Positions 1 to 4,607 of a stretch of DNA of 6,893 bases are shown here, piece by piece. The stretch spans positions 1 through 6,893 of the forward strand of contig JAISJS010000177.1 of assembly GCA_031261385.1 (NCBI GenBank), read 5' to 3'. The translations under genes were made by a program, and so were the position numbers. Numbering within the stretch: the first letter of the stretch is position 1; each line of letters opens with the position of its first letter. The DNA comes from Treponema sp. (lineage in GTDB: Bacteria; Spirochaetota; Spirochaetia; Treponematales; Breznakiellaceae). The notes under the pieces were generated by a model. That model was not told the DNA's origin, searched no databases, and worked only from the letters and a program-made list of their open reading frames with translations.

Positions 1-16
1 TGCTAGACTGTTTCAT

Positions 17-36
17 TATAACCGCATTTACAGGAG
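17..36 (+). promoter_or_regulatory. Candidate -10 box and ribosome binding site of the alcohol dehydrogenase gene
   Basis: TATAAC at 17-22 matches the sigma70 -10 consensus in five of six bases. The matching -35 would lie just outside the window, so the promoter cannot be confirmed. AGGAG at 32-36 is a clear Shine-Dalgarno sequence 6 bases before the ATG at 43. If the -10 is real, the leader would be only about 14 nt. The ribosome binding site is secure; the promoter is a guess. Confidence 0.45.
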
Positions 37-42
37 TGTGTC

Positions 43-1212
43 ATGCAAAATTTTGAATATTATAACAAAACAAAAATCATCTTTGGCAAGGGAACCGAAA
101 AACAGGTTGGGAGCGAAACCGCTCAATATGCAAAACGGGTGTTGCTGCATCATTCAGGAGGCTCGGCGGTAAAGTCAGGGCGTTTGGACCGGGTAAAGGA
201 CAGCCTTAAACAAGCCGGAGTCGCATGGGTGGAGTTGGACGGGGTAAAACCCAATCCCCGCCTGTCCAAGGTGTACGAGGGCATTGAAATCTGCAAAAAG
301 GAAAAGCTTGAATTTGTTCTTGCCGTCGGCGGGGGATCGGTTATTGATTCCGCCAAGGCCATTGCCATCGGCGCCCTTGATGACGGGGATGTGTGGGATT
401 TTTATCAGCGCAAGCGGAAGGCCGATAAAGCTCTCCCGGTTGCAACAGTGCTGACCATCCCTGCGGCGGGAAGCGAATCCAGTATCAGCTCGGTTATTAC
501 CAATGAAGAGGGGAATTTGAAGCAGGGGGTAAACGAGGAATGTCTCCGCCCGGTATTCTCTATTCTCAACCCCGAATTAACCTACAGCCTTCCGCCGTAT
601 CAGACCGCCTGCGGCATTGCCGATATGATGGCCCATGTCATGGAGCGGTACTTTACCAAAGAGCCGAATGTTGAGCTGACCGATGAACTGTGCGAGGGAA
701 CCATGCGGGTCATGATCCGCAATGCCCGCAAAATTTTCAGCGGGGGCGGGGAGGACTACAATCCCCGTGCGGAGATCATGTGGGCGGGCTGCATCGCGCA
801 CAACAACCTCCTTAATACCGGCCGCATCGGCGATTGGGGCAGCCACCCTATCGGGCATGAACTTTCCGCCCTGTACGACCTGGCCCACGGCGCGAGCCTT
901 TCGATCATTTTCCCCGCCTGGATCACCTACAACATAAAAGAAGATACCCCGCGCCTTGCCCGTTTCGCCGCCAAAGTCTGGGGTGTGGACGGCGCTTTTT
1001 ACGATTACGAGCAGGCTGCCCTGGAAGGGGTTTTCCGGCTTAAAAATTTCTTTCGGTCCATCGGCCTCCCGGTAAGCTTTGCCGATGCAAAAATCGAGAC
1101 CTCGCGGATCGGTGAAATGGCCGAACGGGCCGTCAGATTCGGTCCCGTGGGAAATTACCGGAAACTCAACAAAAATGATGTGGAGGCAATTTACCGTATT
1201 GCGGCGGAATAA
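43..1212 (+). CDS. Iron-dependent alcohol dehydrogenase, butanol dehydrogenase/YqhD type
   Basis: A complete 389-residue group III (iron-activated) alcohol dehydrogenase, the usual length for the BdhA/YqhD branch. It probably reduces short-chain aldehydes to alcohols in the cytoplasm with NAD(P)H. The N-terminal Rossmann-like half carries the nucleotide-binding GGGSVID at residues 96-102. In the helical half, D194 and H198 (ADMMAHVMER), H268 (GSHPIGHE) and H282 (DLAHGAS) stand where E. coli YqhD has its four metal ligands, so the enzyme should be active. The ATG at 43 is fixed by AGGAG 6 bases upstream and by the family-typical opening (NFEYYNKTKIIFGKG). No terminator follows; the tRNA promoter begins 8 bases after the stop. 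Substrate and cofactor preference cannot be read from the sequence. Its context (a tRNA gene on the same strand, unrelated genes beyond) says little about its pathway. Confidence 0.93.
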   Translation: MQNFEYYNKTKIIFGKGTEKQVGSETAQYAKRVLLHHSGGSAVKSGRLDRVKDSLKQAGVAWVELDGVKPNPRLSKVYEGIEICKKEKLEFVLAVGGGSVIDSAKAIAIGALDDGDVWDFYQRKRKADKALPVATVLTIPAAGSESSISSVITNEEGNLKQGVNEECLRPVFSILNPELTYSLPPYQTACGIADMMAHVMERYFTKEPNVELTDELCEGTMRVMIRNARKIFSGGGEDYNPRAEIMWAGCIAHNNLLNTGRIGDWGSHPIGHELSALYDLAHGASLSIIFPAWITYNIKEDTPRLARFAAKVWGVDGAFYDYEQAALEGVFRLKNFFRSIGLPVSFADAKIETSRIGEMAERAVRFGPVGNYRKLNKNDVEAIYRIAAE

Positions 1213-1219
1213 AAATGCA

Positions 1220-1248
1220 TTGACCGCATTCTGCTTGTTCGGTAGAAT
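1220..1248 (+). promoter_or_regulatory. Sigma70-type promoter for tRNA-Leu and its leader
   Basis: TTGACC at 1220-1225 and TAGAAT at 1243-1248 each match the consensus in five of six bases and are exactly 17 bases apart, the optimal spacing. Transcription would start near 1255. This is the best promoter in the window, and the only gene downstream on this strand is the tRNA. The promoter lies within an inverted repeat (CCGCATTCT at 1224-1232, AGAATGTGG at 1244-1252, one G-T mismatch), so the -10 sits in one arm and the end of the -35 in the other. Confidence 0.65.
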
Positions 1249-1254
1249 GTGGAA

Positions 1255-1345
1255 ATAACGCCGGGCGCGCGCTGGTACACCTAAAGGTGTACCGCCAAAT
1301 CCGGTGCGGTGGCTTAATTGAGCGCTACCGCGTGCTGACTTTTTT
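1255..1345 (+). ncRNA. Possible structured leader RNA upstream of tRNA-Leu
   Basis: The stretch between the predicted start of transcription and a run of six T (1340-1345) folds by eye into a three-way junction. P1 pairs GCGCGCG (1265-1271) with CGCGTGC (1329-1335), seven pairs including one G-U. P2 is an eight-pair perfect hairpin, GGTACACC (1274-1281) with GGTGTACC (1286-1293), loop TAAA. P3 pairs GTGGC (1309-1313) with GCTAC (1324-1328). P1 is followed by TGAC and then six T, somewhat like an intrinsic terminator but with a 4-base gap. It resembles no RNA family I recognise (not tmRNA, SRP RNA, RNase P RNA or a known riboswitch). It could simply be the discarded 5' leader of the pre-tRNA, or an intergenic repeat element. 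Folding was done by hand without energies. Confidence 0.3.
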
Positions 1346-1376
1346 AATTAACACCGCTTAACGCGGTGCTTAATTG
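1306..1376 (+). repeat. Short direct repeat GCGGTG(G)CTTAATTG, two copies
   Basis: GCGGTGGCTTAATTG at 1306-1320 recurs as GCGGTGCTTAATTG at 1363-1376, differing by one G. The last base of the second copy is the first base of the tRNA. Each copy also forms one arm of a hairpin, so the repeat may have a structural role or may be a remnant of local duplication. Confidence 0.55.
1346..1375 (+). other. Hairpin directly abutting the tRNA 5' end
   Basis: AATTAA plus CACCGC (1346-1357) pairs with GCGGTG plus TTAATT (1363-1375) around a TTAAC loop, giving twelve pairs with a single bulged C at 1369. The helix ends on the base before the tRNA acceptor stem. It could stack on the acceptor stem or influence 5' processing by RNase P. 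It is not a canonical terminator, as no T run follows. Confidence 0.5.
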
Positions 1377-1458
1377 CCGGAGTGTTGGAATGGTAGACAA
1401 CGGGGACTTAAAATCCCCTGGGCGCAAGCTCGTACGGGTTCAAGTCCCGTCTCCGGCA
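1376..1458 (+). tRNA. tRNA-Leu(UAA)
   Basis: A full class II tRNA. The acceptor stem GCCGGAG (1376-1382) pairs perfectly with CTCCGGC (1451-1457), and A1458 is the discriminator. The anticodon stem GGGGA/TCCCC (1402-1406, 1414-1418) encloses loop CTTAAAA, with anticodon TAA at 1409-1411, which reads UUA (and UUG by wobble). The long variable arm (1419-1433) contains a small stem, GGGC, loop GCAA, GCTC, as expected for leucine tRNAs. The T arm ACGGG-TTCAAGT-CCCGT spans 1434-1450. CCA is not encoded and must be added enzymatically. No terminator or second tRNA follows; a degraded protease gene starts 5 bases later. Confidence 0.96.
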
Positions 1459-1463
1459 AATAA

Positions 1464-1599
1464 ATGAAAAAGAACATAACTCTTGCATTGGTTACCACCG
1501 GTGGATACCGGGGCATATACTCTGTTTATCAACGATGCGCTGCGGCGGCAGTTGGGGCTGAAGCTTGAGTCCGGTTCCGGGGTTATACTTGCCGATGTC
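1464..1599 (+). pseudogene. Broken fragment of a retropepsin-like (clan AA) aspartic protease gene
   Basis: Two frames together hold the N-terminal part of a small single-domain aspartic protease. The first frame opens at ATG 1464 (MKKNITLALV). From 1501 the next frame gives VDTGAYTLFINDALRRQLGL and continues to VILAD at 1596. The catalytic D-T-G-A is at 1504-1515, and the INDALRRQLGL pattern is what this family has just after its active site. Removing the ten bases 1493-1502 (TACCACCGGT) would join the frames as ALVDTGAYTL, so a 10-base insertion is the likely lesion. Family members also have roughly 30 residues between the start and ALVDTG and about 60-70 after LAD; both parts are missing here. 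No ribosome binding site precedes the ATG because the tRNA ends 5 bases before it. Homology stops 3 bases before the stop codon of the minus-strand ATPase gene. The family call comes from remembered consensus; the frame break is directly visible. Confidence 0.65.
1495..1504. repeat. Perfect 10-base palindrome CCACCGGTGG
   Basis: CCACCGGTGG equals its own reverse complement and coincides with the apparent insertion that breaks the protease gene. With the flanking GGT and ACC (1491-1493, 1508-1510) it forms a 20-base near-palindrome with two mismatched pairs. A palindrome-templated slip during replication could have created the insertion. Confidence 0.55.
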
Positions 1600-2793
1600 T
1601 TAATACAGAAACCCAAACAGCCAAAGCGGTATCTTCCGGTCATAACCGTATTCGATGTCATCTGATGCGATGTAGCCATTGCTTATTTCTCCAAGCTGTT
1701 TGCGGGTCTTGCGCTTTCCGCCTACCTCAATGGTATGAATGCCGTCCACCAGAAAATCTCCCTCCGGGGGAAATTCTATTTTATGGGTGTATGCCAATTG
1801 GTTTGCCAAAAAGGTTTCCCGTACATTACCGGTATCCCAATTGGAGCCCTTAAAAAGATACATCAGATTGGTATTTTCCAGAAACAGCTTGTCCGGTTTT
1901 TGCAGGGCGCTGATACCCTGAGCCTGCTTGAACAAACTGCGGGTAAGATGAGCTTCCTCCAGGTTTCGTATATAAGACAACAGGGTCTGCCGGTTTATCC
2001 CGATACGTTCGCTGAGTTTACTGATATTCGGAATAAAGGGCGCAGATTCGGAGATAATGCTTAAAAGTTGTTTCAGTTTGGGAATATACGCTGTTTCCAC
2101 CCGGCGCAGCAGGGGCAGTTCAATTTCCAGAATCATTGAGATAGTTTCTTCTAACCGCATGGGGTATACATCAAGTCCTTCCATAAAATACGGATAGTAT
2201 CCTGTTTTGAGATACTCAGGGAAATATTGAAAGGGTTTTACCGTTTTTACGATGTCTGCGGAAAGTTTTTCATGCTGTGAAAGCAGCTCCTCCAGCGTGT
2301 ACACCGGAAAAGAAGTTCCCGCAGAGAGGTTAAGATATTCCCGAAAAGACAAGCCTTGCATGGTGTATACCACTGCACGGCGGCTTAAATCTGCCCGGGC
2401 ATTCAATATCTCTAAAAGAGAAGATCCGGTAAACGCGATGGACAAATCAGGATAATCATCATAAAGGTTTTTAATGACCTGTGCCCACTGGGGGTACTTA
2501 TGCGCCTCATCGAGAAAGAGATGGGTTCCGCCCCTTTTGGTAAAGCTGTCTGCCAGTTCCTGGAGGCTGTGCCGCGAAAACCACAGATTATCCAGACTGA
2601 CATAGAGGACACGGTTTGTATCCCCAAAGGTATTTTTAATATGCTGCAGGAGCAGGGTCGTTTTTCCCGTTCCCCGGGCCCCCCGAATACCAATGAGCCG
2701 GGACTTCCATTGAACCTGCGCCGCCAGAGAACGAATAAACCCCATATCGGTACGGGCAATTCTTCGTGCTGATTGTTCTAATAGTTCTTCCAT
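1600..2793 (-). CDS. AAA-type ATPase with DUF4143 C-terminal domain
   Basis: A complete 397-residue protein of the large prokaryotic family of ATP-binding proteins that pair an AAA_14-like ATPase with a C-terminal DUF4143 region. Walker A is GARGTGKTT at residues 38-46 and Walker B is LFLDEAHK at 92-99. A sensor-like TGSS lies at 122-125, followed by the family's ARADLSRRAV and GLSFREYL segments. Residues about 240-290 look like a winged helix (LSERIGINRQTLLSYIRNLEEAHL). The end has a nuclease-fold-like EGDFLVDG and IEVGGK at 344-360, and closes with IPLWLFGFLY. The ATG at 2793 fits the family start (EELLEQSARRIARTD), but no Shine-Dalgarno sequence precedes it. The cellular role of this family is not settled; nucleic acid work or a toxin-antitoxin/mobile-cargo role has been suggested, and many copies occur in some genomes. 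It looks AT-richer than the flanking genes and abuts a broken protease gene, consistent with acquisition. Confidence 0.88.
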   Translation of the reverse strand: MEELLEQSARRIARTDMGFIRSLAAQVQWKSRLIGIRGARGTGKTTLLLQHIKNTFGDTNRVLYVSLDNLWFSRHSLQELADSFTKRGGTHLFLDEAHKYPQWAQVIKNLYDDYPDLSIAFTGSSLLEILNARADLSRRAVVYTMQGLSFREYLNLSAGTSFPVYTLEELLSQHEKLSADIVKTVKPFQYFPEYLKTGYYPYFMEGLDVYPMRLEETISMILEIELPLLRRVETAYIPKLKQLLSIISESAPFIPNISKLSERIGINRQTLLSYIRNLEEAHLTRSLFKQAQGISALQKPDKLFLENTNLMYLFKGSNWDTGNVRETFLANQLAYTHKIEFPPEGDFLVDGIHTIEVGGKRKTRKQLGEISNGYIASDDIEYGYDRKIPLWLFGFLY

Positions 2794-2799
2794 AGGGTA

Positions 2800-2828
2800 A
2801 TATTACTACAAATCCCTTAAATTGTACA
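2800..2828 (-). promoter_or_regulatory. Possible leaderless promoter of the ATPase gene
   Basis: Reading the minus strand, TGTACA (2828-2823) and TAATAT (2805-2800) each match the sigma70 -35 and -10 consensus in four of six bases and are 17 bases apart. Only six bases (TACCCT) separate the -10 from the ATG, so the predicted transcript would begin at or next to the start codon. This would explain the missing Shine-Dalgarno sequence. The box matches are mediocre, so the call is tentative. Confidence 0.35.
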
Positions 2829-2830
2829 GT

Positions 2831-2870
2831 CTATCAACCAATTTTATATGATTTTTGGTTAGCAGGATAG
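2831..2870. repeat. Interrupted inverted repeat in the intergenic region
   Basis: CTATCAACCAA at 2831-2841 is mirrored by TTGGTT (2855-2860) and, after the five bases AGCAG, GATAG (2866-2870). That gives eleven pairs in two blocks around a 13-base AT-rich centre. It lies just upstream of the ATPase promoter candidate on the minus strand and could be an operator or a remnant element end. Of the rest of the gap (about 2794-2993), one plus-strand frame stays open for about 20 codons up to TAA 2937-2939 but begins right after three stop codons and has no start. I see no gene in it. Confidence 0.4.
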
Positions 2871-2935
2871 TAATAGCCAAAAGTCCGGAAAACCCTCAAA
2901 AATGCAGCCAAAGGTACGGATAAAATAACGGAAAT

Positions 2936-2945
2936 GTAACGTTAC
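2936..2945. promoter_or_regulatory. Perfect palindrome GTAACGTTAC, possible operator
   Basis: This 10-base perfect palindrome lies 48 bases before the predicted ATT start of the small exported protein. Two -10-like hexamers flank it, TAAAAT at 2921-2926 and GATAAT at 2972-2977, neither with a convincing -35. A dimeric regulator could bind here. No second copy was noticed in the window. Confidence 0.3.
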
Positions 2946-2980
2946 CCCTCAAGATTTTCTCCGTTCAGGCGGATAATAGA

Positions 2981-2987
2981 AAGGGGG
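2981..2987 (+). promoter_or_regulatory. Ribosome binding site that places the start at an ATT codon
   Basis: AAGGGGG is a strong Shine-Dalgarno sequence 6 bases upstream of ATT at 2994-2996. No ATG, GTG or TTG lies at a usable distance in the same frame. The next in-frame alternative, TTG at 3030, is 42 bases away and would remove the signal peptide. The site therefore supports the ATT start. Confidence 0.65.
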
Positions 2988-2993
2988 TGTAGT

Positions 2994-3485
2994 ATTAAAA
3001 AGCTCATCATTTTTTGCTCGCTTTTTATTTTGGCGGCGGCGGTTTATTCCGAAGGTATCGGTTTTCGGGATTTTCCCTGGGGGACAAGCATTGAAGAATT
3101 TACCGCCAGCCTGGGCGCTCCGGTATCAAAAGAAAGTTATGACGGCCTTACTTCCCTGGCGTATGAGAATATTGAAGTTTCAGGCTATATGACTTTTATG
3201 CTGGTCTATTTTTCCAAATCCGGGCTGGAAGGCGGAACCTACTATTTCCTTACCAAGGATTATACAGAGCTGATGAACTGTTACCGGTCTATCCAGCTTG
3301 GCTTGATGGATAAATACGGAATTACCGCCCTGTTTGATGAAATACTCAAGGAAGTACGGCCCTACGAAAGCGCCTGGAACCTTGCTGACGGATATATCCA
3401 CTTAAAGGTAAATACACGGCGGAATGAGCCGATTACGCTGTGGTATTCCTCCCCGTCTTTGACGAAAAAACTGCTGGGAACCTGA
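2994..3485 (+). CDS. Small exported protein of unknown function, probable ATT start
   Basis: I do not recognise a characterised family. Read from ATT 2994, the protein has 163 residues and opens with a textbook Sec signal peptide: two lysines at 2-3, a hydrophobic core at 4-16 (LIIFCSLFILAAA), and probable cleavage after VYS at 19. There is no lipobox, so the mature protein of about 144 residues should be free in the periplasm. It starts with GFRDFPWGTSIEEF, a pattern I associate with small secreted spirochaete proteins in which an FPWG segment precedes a helix. The remainder looks like mixed alpha/beta (VSGYMTFMLVYFSKSGLEGG, then a helical YTELMNCYRSIQLGL). Starting instead at TTG 3030 would give 151 residues with no signal. 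It ends 90 bases before the ABC importer operon on the same strand, so co-transcription is possible, but a separate promoter candidate lies between. Confidence 0.72.
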   Translation: MKKLIIFCSLFILAAAVYSEGIGFRDFPWGTSIEEFTASLGAPVSKESYDGLTSLAYENIEVSGYMTFMLVYFSKSGLEGGTYYFLTKDYTELMNCYRSIQLGLMDKYGITALFDEILKEVRPYESAWNLADGYIHLKVNTRRNEPITLWYSSPSLTKKLLGT

Positions 3486-3497
3486 CAGCAATTCGTA

Positions 3498-3526
3498 TAG
3501 ACATAATCCTGCAAAAAATCTACACT
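3498..3526 (+). promoter_or_regulatory. Candidate promoter of the ABC importer operon
   Basis: TAGACA at 3498-3503 (five of six) and TACACT at 3521-3526 (four of six) are 17 bases apart, giving a predicted start near 3533 and a leader of about 43 nt. A second -10-like TATAGA at 3543-3548 lacks a good -35. The leader is too short for a T-box or riboswitch, so no RNA-based control of the operon is visible. Confidence 0.4.
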
Positions 3527-3575
3527 ATCTCCGGTTTTCTTGTATAGAAACACACAAATAAACGGAGGAATTCAG

Positions 3576-4574
3576 ATGAAGAGGATTATCGTGGGCGCAG
3601 GTATTTGCCTTATGGCGCTGTTGCTGCTGGGAGCCTGCAACAAGAGCAAATCCCAGGGGTCAGCACAGGTTCATATAGGACTGGCGAAAATCGTTCAGCA
3701 TGTCGCCCTGGATGCCTGTGAGCAGGGAGTACAGGATGCCATTAAGGAAAGGGGCGTGGACGCGGTTTTTGATCTTCAGAATGCCAACGGCGACCCCAAT
3801 ACTGCCGCTCAGATTGCCAATAAATTCAAGACCGATAAAGTTGCCGTTGCCGTGGGAATTGCTACTCCCATTGCGGTAGCCCTTGCCAATACCATGAATG
3901 ATATCCCGGTGGTATTTTCTGCGGTAACCGATCCTGTCGGGGCAAGCCTCGTAAGTACGCTGGCACACGGGGAGGGAAATGTAACCGGTCTTTCAGATGC
4001 CATTCCCACTTCGGATCATATCGCGCTGTTTAAAGAAATTGCCGGTATCAAAACACTTGGATATATCTATACCAGTTCCGAAGCCAATTCGGTTTCCGCA
4101 CTGGAATTGGTAGAATCTGCCTGCAGGAATCTCGGGATTACCCTCGTGACCCAGTCCATCAACACCTCGGCGGATTTACGCCAGGCGGCGCAGGCCATTG
4201 TCAGCAGGGTGGATGGTATTTACCTTACTACCGATAATACCGTGTTTTCCGCCCTGCCGGCCTTGATTCAGGTTTTTGGTCAGGCAAAGAAGCCGATTTT
4301 CTCCGGTGATGTGACCGGTGTGAAAGGCGGCGGCGCCCTTGTTGCCAGCGGTTTTAACTATTATAAAGCGGGACTTGCCACAGGCTACATTGTTGCCGAC
4401 ATCCTCGCAGGAAAAAAACCTGCCGATATTCCGGTAAAATTCCTTACCGAGCCTTCGGAATCGGATCTGCTTTTTGATCTGGATGTTGCCAAAGCCTGCG
4501 GTATCACCATTCCGGCCAAATACCTCTCTCAGGCGAACTTTATTTTTGAAAACGGAACGCTGACCGAAAAATAG
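3576..4574 (+). CDS. ABC importer substrate-binding lipoprotein, PF04392/TrpX type
   Basis: A 332-residue solute-binding protein of the ABC_sub_bind family (COG2984), whose best-known members are the TrpX-like tryptophan/tyrosine-binding proteins. It should be anchored in the cytoplasmic membrane and pass ligand to the permease encoded next. The start is ATG 3576, with GGAGG at 3564-3568 seven bases upstream. An upstream extension to 3540 would put twelve residues before the signal and lacks a ribosome site. Residues 1-20 form a lipoprotein signal (MKRIIVGAG..., hydrophobic 10-20) with lipobox LGAC and lipidated C21. Family landmarks include IGLAKIVQHVALDACEQG (34-51), ATPIAVALAN with IPVVFSAVTDPVGASLV (96-126), NVTGLSDAIP (135-144) and FSGDVTGVKGGGALVASGFNYYKAG (242-266). 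The ligand is inferred from family only; an aromatic or other amino acid is most likely. Confidence 0.88.
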   Translation: MKRIIVGAGICLMALLLLGACNKSKSQGSAQVHIGLAKIVQHVALDACEQGVQDAIKERGVDAVFDLQNANGDPNTAAQIANKFKTDKVAVAVGIATPIAVALANTMNDIPVVFSAVTDPVGASLVSTLAHGEGNVTGLSDAIPTSDHIALFKEIAGIKTLGYIYTSSEANSVSALELVESACRNLGITLVTQSINTSADLRQAAQAIVSRVDGIYLTTDNTVFSALPALIQVFGQAKKPIFSGDVTGVKGGGALVASGFNYYKAGLATGYIVADILAGKKPADIPVKFLTEPSESDLLFDLDVAKACGITIPAKYLSQANFIFENGTLTEK

Positions 4575-4607
4575 CAGGCTGCCGGTAATCAGTGACGGGG
4601 AAGCAAG

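Noticed and set aside
577..888. A minus-strand frame of 103 codons inside the alcohol dehydrogenase gene
   Set aside because: The plus-strand frame contains all expected metal ligands, so this is an antisense shadow.
1306..1345. A canonical intrinsic terminator for the alcohol dehydrogenase
   Set aside because: The GCGGTGGC/GCTACCGC hairpin ends 8 bases before the T run, and a strong promoter lies between it and the dehydrogenase gene. Described instead as part of the tRNA leader.
1306..1375. A second, degraded tRNA upstream of tRNA-Leu
   Set aside because: GTGGCTTAATTGAGCG resembles a tRNA D arm, but there is no T-arm sequence (GTTCRA) and no acceptor pairing.
1434..1458. The tRNA-Leu 3' end as an attachment site of an integrated element
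   Set aside because: No second copy of the tRNA 3' segment and no integrase were found in the window, although the broken gene right after the tRNA made the idea attractive.
1735..2064. A 109-codon plus-strand frame inside the ATPase gene, and similar frames at 1665-1921 and 2500-2772
   Set aside because: All lie opposite the conserved ATPase coding sequence and have no recognisable domains.
3540..3575. Start of the binding protein at 3540
   Set aside because: It would place twelve polar residues before the lipoprotein signal and has no ribosome binding site; ATG 3576 has GGAGG at ideal distance.
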